Part shown: piece by piece, positions 48,329 through 57,762 of the stretch | How the letters are laid out: every line of letters begins with the position of its first letter | Numbering within the stretch: the first letter of the stretch is position 1 | Notes under the pieces: model-generated | Told to the model about the DNA's origin: nothing | Database searches by the model: none | Seen by the model: the letters and a program-made list of their open reading frames with translations, nothing else | Position numbers and translations under genes: made by a program | Assembly (NCBI GenBank): GCA_947489585.1 | Contig: CANLEE010000010.1 | Coordinates: 62,001-126,000 of the forward strand | DNA from: an uncultured Psychroserpens sp. | Lineage (GTDB): Bacteria > Bacteroidota > Bacteroidia > Flavobacteriales > Flavobacteriaceae | Length of the DNA stretch: 64,000 nucleotides | Reading direction: 5' to 3'

Positions 48329-48340
48329 AAACACAAATTT

Positions 48341-49702
48341 ATCTACGCGATACTCGACATAGAAACTACAGGTGGAAAGTATAATGAAGAAGGCATTACT
48401 GAAATTGCCATCTATAAATTTGACGGACATCAAGTGGTCGACAAATTTATTAGTCTTGTGAATCCAGAACGTGAGATTCAGCCTTTTGTAGTTAATCTAA
48501 CAGGCATTAATAGTAACATGCTCAAAAGCGCACCTAAGTTTTATGAGGTTGCGAAACGCATTGTAGAAATTACTGAAGATTGTATCATAGTGGCTCACAA
48601 TGCACAATTTGATTACCGTATACTTCGCACCGAATTTAAACGACTTGGTTTTGGTTTTAAACGCAAAACACTGTGTACCGTTGAACTATCCAAACAATTA
48701 ATTCCAAATCAAACGTCATATAGTTTAGGTAAATTAACACGAGCATTAGGTATTCCTGTGAGCGATAGACATCGTGCAAATGGTGATGCTATGGCAACGG
48801 TGAAGTTATTTAAAATGTTGCTATCTAAAGATTTAGACAAGCATATTATTAAAGATAATGTGAAGACCGAAATCACAACACGTCTTAAAGACAATCACAG
48901 AACCATTATAGACAAACTCCCGGCAATTACTGGTGTGTATTATATTCATGATGAAAATGGCGAGATTATTTACATAGGAAAAAGTAAAAACATCAAGCAT
49001 CGCATTAATCAACATTTTACAAATACGAGTGCAAAGTCTAAAAAACTACAGATATTAGCAAAGTCTGTGACTTATGAAGCTACAGGTAGTGAATTAGTCG
49101 CCTTACTAAAAGAAAGCGCTGAAATAAAACAAAACAAACCACTGTATAACAGAGCATTAAGACGTACCACATTTACACATGCGCTGTACAGTTTTATAGA
49201 TGAGAATGGCTATATTAATTTAAAAATTGATAAAACTAGCTCCAATGAAAAACCTATAACAACATTTAGCAATATACAAAGTGCAAAAAGCTTTATGTTT
49301 AAGGTTGTAGAACAATATTCGCTTTGCCAAAAGCTAACTGGGCTCTACCCTACTAAATCTAACTGTTTTAATTATACAATAAAAACCTGCAATGGGGCTT
49401 GCATTAATGAAGAATCTCCCGAAGATTATAACAAACGTGTTCAAGAACTTATAGCAAAAAATAGTTATGAAAATAAAAATATGGTAATTATTGACCAAGG
49501 CAGAGATATTGATGAAAAAAGTGTGATTTATATTGAAAATGGTGTTTATAAAGGTCTTGGTTTTTTTGATCTCAATCATCAAATAAATAATATTGAAGTA
49601 TTAGAATCTATTATCACTCCAATGGAAAACAACAGAGATACACAACATATCATTCAAAGCTATTTGAGACGAAATAAAAGAGTAAAAACCATATCTATCT
49701 AA
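48341..49702 (+). CDS. DEDDh exonuclease fused to a GIY-YIG nuclease domain; non-standard start
   Basis: About 453 residues. The N-terminal half is a DnaQ/PolIII-epsilon-type 3'-5' exonuclease with all five residues when read from 48341: Asp6 and Glu8 (AILDIETTGG), Asp91 (AHNAQFDYR), His144 and Asp149 (HRANGDA). The second half has a UvrC/Cho-type GIY-YIG domain (GVYYIHDENGEIIYIGKSKN, about 198-217) and a Cys-containing tail. Such fusions are DNA repair nucleases. The first standard start codon is GTG at 48434, which would remove the DxE motif. Family proteins usually begin MYAILDIETTG; here the matching codon at 48341 is ATC. Initiation at ATC, read-through from yggS, or a sequence error are the options. 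Confidence 0.8.
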   Translation: MYAILDIETTGGKYNEEGITEIAIYKFDGHQVVDKFISLVNPEREIQPFVVNLTGINSNMLKSAPKFYEVAKRIVEITEDCIIVAHNAQFDYRILRTEFKRLGFGFKRKTLCTVELSKQLIPNQTSYSLGKLTRALGIPVSDRHRANGDAMATVKLFKMLLSKDLDKHIIKDNVKTEITTRLKDNHRTIIDKLPAITGVYYIHDENGEIIYIGKSKNIKHRINQHFTNTSAKSKKLQILAKSVTYEATGSELVALLKESAEIKQNKPLYNRALRRTTFTHALYSFIDENGYINLKIDKTSSNEKPITTFSNIQSAKSFMFKVVEQYSLCQKLTGLYPTKSNCFNYTIKTCNGACINEESPEDYNKRVQELIAKNSYENKNMVIIDQGRDIDEKSVIYIENGVYKGLGFFDLNHQINNIEVLESIITPMENNRDTQHIIQSYLRRNKRVKTISI

Positions 49703-49718
49703 AACACATATACATTAA

Positions 49719-51677
49719 ATGAAATTATTTTTACGTTTTATAATTATAGCTATAGCAATACATAGTCAAGCACAATCAAGTTTTAATTCTGAAGGCTTTG
49801 AAGTCACAAAACAAGATATAGAACTTAATGTTTATGACAAAGATTCTACAGCTAATGCTTTAATTATCTATGAAAAAGGTAAAAGTTATGTTGATAGAGA
49901 AACCTTCTTACTGAAATCTGAAATAAAGAAAAAGTTAAAAATTTTAAATAGAGAAGGTTTTGACAAGGCCACCGAGACGATCTATTTATATGGTAAAAAC
50001 GGAAAAAAAGAACGTGTAAAAAAAATTAAAGCTACAGTTTATAATATTGAAAATGGTCAAGTCACCCAAACACAACTAGATAAAAGTGCCATTTTCGAAG
50101 AAAAATACAACGAGAATTATACACTTGTAAAATTCACTTTTCCGAATATAAAAGAAGGTTCTGTAATTGTATACAGTTATAGCTTAGAGTCGCCATATAT
50201 GTTTAAATATAAGAGTTGGTACTTTCAAGAAGACATCCCTAAATTATATAGTGAATATCGCCCAAGTATCCCTGGCAATTGGGAATATAACATCAAATTA
50301 GTTGGTGGCAAAAAATTATACACGAATACATCTTCTCTAAGAAAAAACTGTCTGCAAGTAAGTGGTGCCGGTTCTTCAAATTGTGGTGATTATATCTATG
50401 TCATGAAAGATATTCCTGCATTTGTAGAAGAAGAATTCATGACTACAAAAGAAAATTACCTCGCTAGGATTGAATACGAATTAAAAGTATTTAGAGGTTT
50501 TGATGGTAGAGTTGACAACATTACAAAAACTTGGAAAAGCGTAGAAGGTGAACTCAAAAGCGATAATAATATAGGTAGGCAATTAAAGAAAAGCAGTGTA
50601 GTCAAAGACTTGCTAAATGAAGACATCACAAGTATATCAGATCCTTTAGAAAAAGCTACAGCCATATTTCAATTTGTTCAAGATATGTATACATGGAATG
50701 AAAGATTTAAAATCTTTAGCAATGTGTCAGTAAAAAACTTAGTAAAAATTAAGTCTGGTAATGTTTCAGAAATTAACATCCTACTTCACAACTTATTAGA
50801 AGCCAATGGTATCAATGTTAAACCCGTATTGCTCTCCACAAGAAATAATGGTTTTGCAACACGTATTTATCCAGTAATTTCAGATTTCAATTATCTTATT
50901 GTTCAAGCAACTATTGCAGATAAAACTTATATGTTGGATGCCACAGACGATTACTTAGCATTTGGTCAATTACCTTATAGGTGTCTCAATCAATATGGGC
51001 GTATGTTAGATTTTAAAGAGGGTGGTTATTGGGTAGATATTGAAGCAGATCAAGTAAGTATAAAAAAGTACCGAGTGAGTCTAGACATCGATGAGAATGA
51101 AACCTTGAAAGGTACGATGAAGGGGAATAAAACTGGATATCATGCCTTAAGGTCTAAGAAAAGTTATTTTAGTAACTCTGAAAACTACTTAAATCGCTAT
51201 ATAAATGAGTTTCCGTCAACACAATTTATAAGTCACGAAGCGGAAACTACTGATAAGACTGATATAGGCTTCTCTGAAGTATTTGAAATAGAGCGCTCTC
51301 TAGAAAATGTAGGAGGTAATTTATACTTAAACCCATTCTTGATTACGTTTTTTGATGAAAACCCTCTAAAACTGCAACAACGTACTTACCCTATTGATTT
51401 TGGTTATAAAGATGCCTACTTGTATTCTGTAGAATTAAATACTGAAAACTATGATGTCGTTGATATTCCAAAAGCTGTAAATTTAAGCTTACCAAATAAA
51501 GCTGGAACATTAATTTTTAGTACAGCTATAAATGATGATTCTGTGACTTTATTCTTTAAATTTAACTTCAAAGAAGCTATATATAGTTCAGATTATTATG
51601 ATGTGTTAAAACGTTATTTTGCTACTATCGTTGATATTCAAAAGAACTCATTAATTGTATTAAAAAAGAAACCATAA
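49719..51677 (+). CDS. DUF3857 / transglutaminase-like exported protein, catalytic Cys missing
   Basis: A 652-residue protein with signal peptide MKLFLRFIIIAIAIHSQAQ. The N-terminal half is DUF3857 (LLKSEIKKKLKILNREGFDKA; VKFTFPNIKEGSVIVYSYS), the middle is a transglutaminase-like fold (about 310-420), and the end is a beta-rich domain. In active transglutaminases the core helix carries a Cys (G-x-C); here the region reads KSGNVSEINILLHNLLEANG, without Cys, so it is probably a non-enzymatic binding domain. A second exported protein of unknown role in this run of genes; it is located in the periplasm. Confidence 0.83.
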   Translation: MKLFLRFIIIAIAIHSQAQSSFNSEGFEVTKQDIELNVYDKDSTANALIIYEKGKSYVDRETFLLKSEIKKKLKILNREGFDKATETIYLYGKNGKKERVKKIKATVYNIENGQVTQTQLDKSAIFEEKYNENYTLVKFTFPNIKEGSVIVYSYSLESPYMFKYKSWYFQEDIPKLYSEYRPSIPGNWEYNIKLVGGKKLYTNTSSLRKNCLQVSGAGSSNCGDYIYVMKDIPAFVEEEFMTTKENYLARIEYELKVFRGFDGRVDNITKTWKSVEGELKSDNNIGRQLKKSSVVKDLLNEDITSISDPLEKATAIFQFVQDMYTWNERFKIFSNVSVKNLVKIKSGNVSEINILLHNLLEANGINVKPVLLSTRNNGFATRIYPVISDFNYLIVQATIADKTYMLDATDDYLAFGQLPYRCLNQYGRMLDFKEGGYWVDIEADQVSIKKYRVSLDIDENETLKGTMKGNKTGYHALRSKKSYFSNSENYLNRYINEFPSTQFISHEAETTDKTDIGFSEVFEIERSLENVGGNLYLNPFLITFFDENPLKLQQRTYPIDFGYKDAYLYSVELNTENYDVVDIPKAVNLSLPNKAGTLIFSTAINDDSVTLFFKFNFKEAIYSSDYYDVLKRYFATIVDIQKNSLIVLKKKP

Positions 51678-51699
51678 ACTTTTTAGTACTTTTGGACTA

Positions 51700-52572
51700 A
51701 TGAATCAAAAAAAGACACCCAAAACCTGGAAAAGTAAACTTCATGAAATTATTTATGAAGCAGATACACCTTCAGGTAAGTTATTCGATGTTATTCTTTT
51801 AATAGCTATCCTAGCAAGTATCATTCTTGTTATGCTAGAGAGTATTAAAAGTTTTGATGAAAAGTATCATGCTTTTTTAAATATTTCCGAATGGGTGATT
51901 ACAATTCTTTTTTCTATTGAATATATAGCTCGTATAATTTCAGTAAAAAAGCCTATTAAATATATATTTAGCTTTTACGGTATTATAGATTTCTTATCTA
52001 CTGTTCCAAAGTATATCTCATTGTTCTTAGCTGGTACTCATGCATTGGTTGCGCTTCGTGCATTACGATTACTGCGTATTTTCAGAATTTTAAAATTAGC
52101 ACGCTATTTAGGTGCTTCAAATCAATTAGCTAATGCAATAAAAGCAAGTAGAGCAAAGATTGCGGTATTTTTATTTGCAGTACTTATAGCTTCTGTAATA
52201 TTTGGCACCATTATGTATTTAGTTGAAGGTGAAGAACATGGCTTTACAAATATTCCAAAAAGCATCTATTGGTGCATCGTTACGCTTACAACTGTTGGTT
52301 TTGGAGATATTGCTCCAGAAACACCTGTTGGTCAGTTTATAGCGGCAATTATCATGATTCTTGGTTATGGTATTATCGCAGTCCCTACAGGTATTGTCTC
52401 TGCAGAATATACCAAAGCTGCCGATGATGAAAGTAAAGTTTCTGATGAAGAACATGACCAAATAAAGGATGTTCAACTCAATACGCAATGCTGTGTAAAT
52501 TGTCTAAATGAAAAGCATCTAGATGGTGCTGAGTTCTGCTTTAAATGTGGTTGCGAATTACATCATGACTAA
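51700..52572 (+). CDS. Voltage-gated potassium channel with C-terminal zinc-ribbon
   Basis: A 290-residue inner-membrane ion transporter. Segments S1-S4 lie between about residues 25 and 150, with the Arg-rich S4 LRALRLLRIFRILKLARYL (115-133), then S5, the selectivity filter TLTTVGFGD (about 195-203), and S6. The C-terminal cytoplasmic tail has CCVNCLNEK and EFCFKCGCEL, two Cys pairs like a zinc ribbon, which may act as a redox or metal sensor, or an assembly element. The gene's last bases overlap the miaA start at 52565, so the two are translationally coupled. Confidence 0.9.
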   Translation: MNQKKTPKTWKSKLHEIIYEADTPSGKLFDVILLIAILASIILVMLESIKSFDEKYHAFLNISEWVITILFSIEYIARIISVKKPIKYIFSFYGIIDFLSTVPKYISLFLAGTHALVALRALRLLRIFRILKLARYLGASNQLANAIKASRAKIAVFLFAVLIASVIFGTIMYLVEGEEHGFTNIPKSIYWCIVTLTTVGFGDIAPETPVGQFIAAIIMILGYGIIAVPTGIVSAEYTKAADDESKVSDEEHDQIKDVQLNTQCCVNCLNEKHLDGAEFCFKCGCELHHD

Positions 52573-53473
52573 AACACTTATCTCTATTGTAGGTCCTACA
52601 GCCATAGGAAAAACGGCTCTTAGTCTTAAATTAGCAAACCATTTTAAGGCCGAAATTATATCGGCAGATTCTAGACAATTCTATAAAGACATGCAAATTG
52701 GAACTGCTGCTCCTACTCTAGCCGAATTAGCAGCTGCGCCTCATCATTTTATAAAACATATACCAGTAGAAAACTATTATAATGTTGGTACTTTTGAGAC
52801 TGATGCCATTAAGAAATTAAATGAGCTACACAATACCAATCCAGTAGTTATCATGGTTGGAGGCTCTGGCTTATATGTAAATGCTGTTACCAAAGGTTTA
52901 GATGATTTACCTAGAATAGACATAGCAATTAGAGAAGAACTCAATGCTAAATTTCAAAAAAATGGTCTTGAGGTTTTACAATTTCAGTTGAAACAGTTAG
53001 ATCCAAAAGCATTTGAAACTATAGCTATTGATAATCCGCAACGTGTCATTAGAGCTTTAGAAGTCTGCTTAACTAGTGGTAAACCATATTCTTCATTTCT
53101 AAAAAATGAAGCTAAAGTAAGAGATTTCAAAACGGTTACAATTGGTTTAACTGCCGACAGAAACATCATTTATGACCGTATCAACAGACGGGTAGATCTT
53201 ATGATGGCAGAAGGATTGTTGGAAGAAGTTAAAGGATTGTTACCCAAACAAAGCTTAAATGCATTAAATACAGTTGGCTATAAAGAGTTGTTCAAATACT
53301 TAGAAGGCGAATGGTCTTTAGAATTTGCTATTTCAGAAATTAAAAAGAACACACGACGCTTTGCTAAACGCCAATTGACCTGGTTTAAAAAGAATGAAGA
53401 GACAATTTGGTTTGATTATAAAACCAATGTTGAAGAGATTATTGATAGCGTTTCTAAACATATAACGATTTAA
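52565..53473 (+). CDS. miaA: tRNA dimethylallyltransferase MiaA
   Basis: A 302-residue enzyme that adds a dimethylallyl group to A37 of tRNAs reading codons that begin with U. The start at 52565 (MTKTLISIVGPTAIGKTALS) is chosen because the P-loop GPTAIGKT should lie near residue 10; the upstream in-frame codons lie in the channel gene. Other motifs are SADSRQFYKDMQIGTA, VGGSGLYVNAV, DNPQRVIRALEV, and LNTVGYKELFKYLEG. It overlaps the 3' end of the potassium channel gene by 8 bp in another frame. Confidence 0.96.
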   Translation: MTKTLISIVGPTAIGKTALSLKLANHFKAEIISADSRQFYKDMQIGTAAPTLAELAAAPHHFIKHIPVENYYNVGTFETDAIKKLNELHNTNPVVIMVGGSGLYVNAVTKGLDDLPRIDIAIREELNAKFQKNGLEVLQFQLKQLDPKAFETIAIDNPQRVIRALEVCLTSGKPYSSFLKNEAKVRDFKTVTIGLTADRNIIYDRINRRVDLMMAEGLLEEVKGLLPKQSLNALNTVGYKELFKYLEGEWSLEFAISEIKKNTRRFAKRQLTWFKKNEETIWFDYKTNVEEIIDSVSKHITI

Positions 53474-53584
53474 AAGCACACTATTTACCTAGTATAAAGG
53501 TTTTAATTTCAAAAAACATCACAAAAAACCTTATTTTCAATTAATTAAGACTACATTCGCAACTTAAATAATTTAATATATATT

Positions 53585-53776
53585 ATGAGTAGAGGTACCG
53601 TAAAATTCTTCAACGATTCAAAAGGATTTGGATTTATCACAGAAGATGACAACAACAAAGAACACTTTGTACACATTTCAGGTTTAATCGATGAGATTCG
53701 CGAAGGAGATGCAGTAGAATTTGATTTAACAGAAGGAAAAAAAGGATTGAACGCAGTAAACGTAAAAGTTATCTAA
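53585..53776 (+). CDS. Cold-shock protein (CspA family)
   Basis: A 63-residue single cold-shock domain with both RNA-binding motifs, KGFGFI (RNP1, residues 13-18) and HFVHISG (RNP2-like, 27-33). It is an RNA chaperone that keeps mRNA unstructured and can act in cold or at transcription termination. The 111-bp upstream spacer is AT-rich. TACATTCG near 53552-53559 is a weak -7 candidate. The leader is short, so it lacks the long regulated leader known for E. coli cspA. A strong terminator follows. Confidence 0.95.
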   Translation: MSRGTVKFFNDSKGFGFITEDDNNKEHFVHISGLIDEIREGDAVEFDLTEGKKGLNAVNVKVI

Positions 53777-53795
53777 TATTTCGATATTTTTTAAT

Positions 53796-53828
53796 AAAAA
53801 AGCCAATCATAATGATTGGCTTTTTTTT
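53796..53828. terminator. Bidirectional intrinsic terminator
   Basis: AAAAAAGCCAATCAT and ATGATTGGCTTTTTTTT form a near-perfect stem between the convergent cold-shock and response-regulator genes. Confidence 0.9.
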
Positions 53829-53845
53829 ATATCTATAAGTTATGC

Positions 53846-54556
53846 TTAAGCTTCTTGATTAACTACCAATCTAAAACCTTCTCCATGAATATTAAGTATT
53901 TCAACATTAGGATCTAATTTCAAGTACTTACGAAGTTTAGCAATGTAAACATCCATACTTCTTGATGTAAAATAGTTATCATCTCTCCATATTTTAGTTA
54001 ATGCCAATTCACGAGGCATTAAATCATTTTCATGAAGTGCTAACATTCTTAGCAATTCATTTTCTTTTGGAGACAATTTAATTGGGTCTTTCCCATCAAA
54101 CTTCAGGAAACGCAATTTAGAGTTTAAATCAAACCTACCAATTTTGAATTCAAATTGCTTGCTATCAGCAATGGTATCTGTAGCTTTACGCTGCATAATA
54201 GCTTTTATTTTCATCAATAGTACTTCACTATCAAAAGGTTTGTTTAAATAATCATCTGCTCCAACTTTATAACCTTTAAGAACATCTTCCTTCATTGCTT
54301 TTGCTGTTAAGAAGATAATTGGAACATCTGTGTTTTTTTCTCTAATCTCTTTAGCTAGAGTAAATCCATCTTTATAAGGCATCATGACATCTAAAATACA
54401 TAGGTCATAATCGTCTTTTTTGAATTTCTCAAAACCTTCCATTCCGTTTTTTGCATGAACAACGTCATAATCATTCATGTTTAAATAGTCTTTTAAAACA
54501 GTTCCAAAGTTTGGATCGTCTTCAACTAATAAGATTTTTTTATTTTGCTCTTCCAT
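53846..54556 (-). CDS. rprY: OmpR-type response regulator (RprY-like)
   Basis: A 236-residue regulator with receiver domain (E11-D12-D13, phospho-acceptor Asp near 54 in LCILDVMMPYKDGF, Lys near 104 in LNKPF) and a winged-helix OmpR DNA-binding domain (about 135-232; LSPKENELLRMLALHEN and SRSMDVYIAKLRKYL). The length and partner resemble RprY of Bacteroides, an essential-like envelope stress regulator. Its start codon lies 3 bp after the kinase stop. The name is by similarity of architecture, not by alignment. Confidence 0.88.
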   Translation of the reverse strand: MEEQNKKILLVEDDPNFGTVLKDYLNMNDYDVVHAKNGMEGFEKFKKDDYDLCILDVMMPYKDGFTLAKEIREKNTDVPIIFLTAKAMKEDVLKGYKVGADDYLNKPFDSEVLLMKIKAIMQRKATDTIADSKQFEFKIGRFDLNSKLRFLKFDGKDPIKLSPKENELLRMLALHENDLMPRELALTKIWRDDNYFTSRSMDVYIAKLRKYLKLDPNVEILNIHGEGFRLVVNQEA

Positions 54557-54559
54557 AAT

Positions 54560-56134
54560 TTATGATATTAATGGTAGCTTTATTATAAACACACTACCTT
54601 TTCCCTTTTCACTTTCTACTGATACATGACCTTGATGGTCGTCTACTATTCGTTTAACATAAGCTAAACCTAAACCATGACCTTTTACATTGTGTACATT
54701 TCCTGTATGCTCTCTATAAAATTTTTCGAACACACGCTTCTGAACTTGCTTAGTCATTCCATTTCCTTGATCTGAAATTTTAAGCAATATATTTGTTCCT
54801 ATATTTTCTGTATAAACATCAATCTTCGGAGCATCATCACTATATTTAATTGCATTATCTAAAATATTGACGATTACATTTGTAAAATGTGTTTCATTAG
54901 CCAATACTGATGACTTATCTGCATTTAAATGCGACTTAACATATCCTTTTCTATCTTCGACGATTAATTCTACATGTGTCACTGCATCTTCAATTAAGTC
55001 GTGAAGTTTTACTCTTTCCTTACTAATGTTAAGCTCATTTTTTTCTAATTTAGAAATACGCAACACATTTTCTACCTGAGCATGCATACGTTTATTCTCA
55101 TCCTTAATCATCCCTAAGTAACGCATCACTTTGTCTTTATCATCAATTATTTTTGGATTTTTAATAGAATCTAAGGCCAAATTAATTGTTGCGATTGGTG
55201 TTTTAAACTCATGCGTCATATTATTGATGAAATCTGTTTTTATCTGTGAGATTTGACGTTGCTTAATCAATTGATAAATCGCGCTAGAGTATGCTAACAC
55301 TATAATTGATGTAAATATGATTGATAATACAATCATTCCTAAAATAGAGGATAATACATATTTTTTTTGCTCTGGAAAATCAACATATAACGAATACTTA
55401 CTTTTGCCTTTATCGTCCAAAAAAACTGGAATTCCAATCGTCGTTTTTTGATTTAATTCAAAATTCTCAGATCTAATTTTAGTAGATAAATCTTTGTCAT
55501 AAATTGCATATTCAAAAGCTGTGTTAATACCACTAATAGCAAATTGAGATTCTAAAAAATCTGCAACTTCCTCGTTACTAATACGCTTATATATGGGATA
55601 ATTTTTATAAACTGTACGATAATTTTTTTTGTAAAAACTTCGTCCCAAATCATCCATAGTACTATAATCTGTAAATGTTTGTGTTGGGCTTAGGTTGATC
55701 TTACCATCTATAGGACTGCGCTCATAAACTTTAGTTTCACTAATATTAGTGAACCTACTTATATTTATACTGTCTGTACCAATGTCAAAGAACAATGCTG
55801 GGACTTTAAAGCTTTCTTCTGCAATTGCATTTTTAAATCTTACTGCCTGATTTGTATCTTCATTAAAAGAATCAAAAATCAACAATTGTTTAATTTCTGT
55901 TGTATCAGGTGTTCGACCATTTTTAGCAACTTCTTTATACAATCTGTCATAACTAAGAAGTTCTTTATCTTCAATTCCTCTTGAAACTGCAATTAAAGAA
56001 CGCTTTACATCAGATGTAAACTGCTTTTCATTATTTTTTTTTGTGTTATTAATGAAAAATGCTTGAACGAAGATGATACCTATGAGTGATAAACTCATTA
56101 AAACCACCAATAAAATGAATAGCTTTTTGCCCAT
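54560..56134 (-). CDS. rprX: Sensor histidine kinase (RprX-like)
   Basis: A 524-residue inner-membrane kinase. A membrane helix at 5-27, a periplasmic domain (about 28-262), a second helix at about 265-288, then HisKA with the phospho-acceptor in FINNMTHEFKTPIATINLA and the HATPase domain with N-box VIVNILDNAIKYSD, DQGNGM and GHGLGLAYVKRIV. It pairs with the RprY-like regulator downstream. A -7 box TAAATTTG on the minus strand at 56139-56146 ends four bases before the ATG, so the mRNA from this promoter would be almost leaderless. Confidence 0.9.
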   Translation of the reverse strand: MGKKLFILLVVLMSLSLIGIIFVQAFFINNTKKNNEKQFTSDVKRSLIAVSRGIEDKELLSYDRLYKEVAKNGRTPDTTEIKQLLIFDSFNEDTNQAVRFKNAIAEESFKVPALFFDIGTDSINISRFTNISETKVYERSPIDGKINLSPTQTFTDYSTMDDLGRSFYKKNYRTVYKNYPIYKRISNEEVADFLESQFAISGINTAFEYAIYDKDLSTKIRSENFELNQKTTIGIPVFLDDKGKSKYSLYVDFPEQKKYVLSSILGMIVLSIIFTSIIVLAYSSAIYQLIKQRQISQIKTDFINNMTHEFKTPIATINLALDSIKNPKIIDDKDKVMRYLGMIKDENKRMHAQVENVLRISKLEKNELNISKERVKLHDLIEDAVTHVELIVEDRKGYVKSHLNADKSSVLANETHFTNVIVNILDNAIKYSDDAPKIDVYTENIGTNILLKISDQGNGMTKQVQKRVFEKFYREHTGNVHNVKGHGLGLAYVKRIVDDHQGHVSVESEKGKGSVFIIKLPLIS

Positions 56135-56138
56135 CAGT

Positions 56139-56146
56139 CAAATTTA
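56139..56146 (-). promoter_or_regulatory. Candidate -7 box of the RprX-like kinase gene
   Basis: TAAATTTG on the minus strand ends 4 bp before the ATG at 56134-56132. No TTG partner is found, so support is only from the box and its spacing, which resembles the smpB and TetR cases. Confidence 0.4.
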
Positions 56147-56197
56147 GTATTTTAACATTTAGAACTATTAGGGTTTAACCTTACATTAACAAATATG

Positions 56198-56797
56198 TTA
56201 ATTTTTGTGTTTTTTGATAAGAGCTAGTATTGATTTATGCGTTTTAAAAACTTGCTCCTTAGTATCATCAAGAGTATCATTAACAATCACAAAGTGAGAC
56301 TTTTTAATCTTGTCTTCATCACTCATTTGATTGCTTATAATTGCCTCTATTTTTAATCTATTTGAATTGTCACGATTAATAACTCTTTTGATACGTGTTT
56401 CAACATCAGCTGTTACAGTAATTATAAAATCATATTGTCCTTCTTTATTATGTTCAAAGATAATGGCTGCTTCCTTAATTACATATGGTGCATCTTGCTT
56501 CTTTAACCATCGTTTAAAATGCGAAACAACCTTAGGGTGCACTATAGCATTCATTTGACCTAAAAGAATCTTATCATTAAAAACCTTAGCAGCAATAAAC
56601 GGTCTATTAAGCTGTTCTCCTTTATAAGCTTCTTCTCCAAAAAGCTTAATGAGCTTTCTTTTAATTACTTTAGACCTAACCATTAATGCCTTAGCTTCAT
56701 CATCGGCAATATATATAGGAATATCTAAGGCCTTAAAAAAACCTGCAACTGTAGTTTTACCACTACCTATTCCTCCTGTAAGTCCAACTACAATCAT
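56198..56797 (-). CDS. coaE: Dephospho-CoA kinase
   Basis: A 199-residue P-loop kinase for the final step of coenzyme A synthesis, adding the 3'-phosphate. The P-loop GLTGGIGSGKTTV (5-17), ADDEAKAL near 31-38, and the acceptor-site region HPKVVSHFKRWLKKQ are seen, and the length is normal. Its start overlaps the stop of the YbbR-like gene by 4 bp (shared ATGA-type junction), so translation is coupled. It is cytoplasmic. Confidence 0.95.
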   Translation of the reverse strand: MIVVGLTGGIGSGKTTVAGFFKALDIPIYIADDEAKALMVRSKVIKRKLIKLFGEEAYKGEQLNRPFIAAKVFNDKILLGQMNAIVHPKVVSHFKRWLKKQDAPYVIKEAAIIFEHNKEGQYDFIITVTADVETRIKRVINRDNSNRLKIEAIISNQMSDEDKIKKSHFVIVNDTLDDTKEQVFKTHKSILALIKKHKN

Positions 56798-57762
56798 TTT
56801 ACGATAATATATTCAACTTTATTTTGTTTCATTTTAGCAGATTTCACTTTCTCAGAATTTACAATAAGTTCAGGAGTAAAAAACGAAGCTCCTGTTTTTA
56901 AAACATCATTATAATTACATTCAATTTTAAAATCACTTGCCTTAATGCTTCTATAATCCTTTAAACTTAAATAGTAAGCAACTTTAATATGCTTTGGAAA
57001 ATAATTAATTTTTGTATGTTCTGGTAAGTTTAGTATTGTTATCGGAACCTCAAACGTGCCTTCAGTGAATTTTTCTACTTCAGCTTTAACTCGTATTTTT
57101 TCTTCGGAAATTTTTAAGCGCTTAGATGAATTAGAAAATTCTAGATCCACCAATACATCTACATTAGCTCTTATATCGGTTAAGGCAAACGGTTTTGTAT
57201 CAACGGTATTTATTTTAGAAATTTCTTGTGCAGCACCTATAATTTTTACAGAATCTGGTATAAGAACAACCTCTTCTAAAGTATCGTAACCTGGCATAAA
57301 ACTAAGTTTTGATTTAAATACTACTGGCACTTTTTTCACACTTAGAGTACCAAAAGGTAATACCAAAGTATCCGGTTTAACAGAAACAATTTTGACAGAA
57401 TTCCCCAATTGCTCTTTTAGAGCATAGGTACCTTTTTCTGCTAGCCATATATAATTAGCATTGGTTATAGAAGTATTATTTTCAAAGTCTAATTCATAGG
57501 TCTTATCTTGAAAGTAGTAAGACAACAAATTAAATCCATGTGTAGATAAAGTAACATTTACCTTCGGAATGCTATCTAATGTAATAATATTAGTTTCTGG
57601 TAAATTTTTATACGTTACAGTAAACGGAATTGTTTCCACATAAGTTTCAGATAACTTAGTAACTACCAAAATCAAAAAAGCCAATAAAAAGAAAAGTCCA
57701 AACACATTGAGTCTTTTGTTTTTTACAGATTGAGCAAATTTTGATTTTATACTACTGAACAT
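56794..57762 (-). CDS. YbbR/CdaR-like membrane-anchored protein
   Basis: A 322-residue protein with one N-terminal membrane anchor (about 18-38; RLNVFGLFFLLAFLILVV) and an extracytoplasmic part made of YbbR-like beta repeats (VNVTLSTHGFNLLSYYF; VPVVFKSKLSFMPGYDTLEE; VPITILNLPEHTKINYFP). In Firmicutes YbbR/CdaR modulates the c-di-AMP cyclase CdaA. No cyclase is adjacent here, so a role in c-di-AMP control is not shown. It overlaps the glycosyltransferase gene by 11 bp and coaE by 4 bp, so it belongs to a tight leftward operon. Confidence 0.87.
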   Translation of the reverse strand: MFSSIKSKFAQSVKNKRLNVFGLFFLLAFLILVVTKLSETYVETIPFTVTYKNLPETNIITLDSIPKVNVTLSTHGFNLLSYYFQDKTYELDFENNTSITNANYIWLAEKGTYALKEQLGNSVKIVSVKPDTLVLPFGTLSVKKVPVVFKSKLSFMPGYDTLEEVVLIPDSVKIIGAAQEISKINTVDTKPFALTDIRANVDVLVDLEFSNSSKRLKISEEKIRVKAEVEKFTEGTFEVPITILNLPEHTKINYFPKHIKVAYYLSLKDYRSIKASDFKIECNYNDVLKTGASFFTPELIVNSEKVKSAKMKQNKVEYIIVK

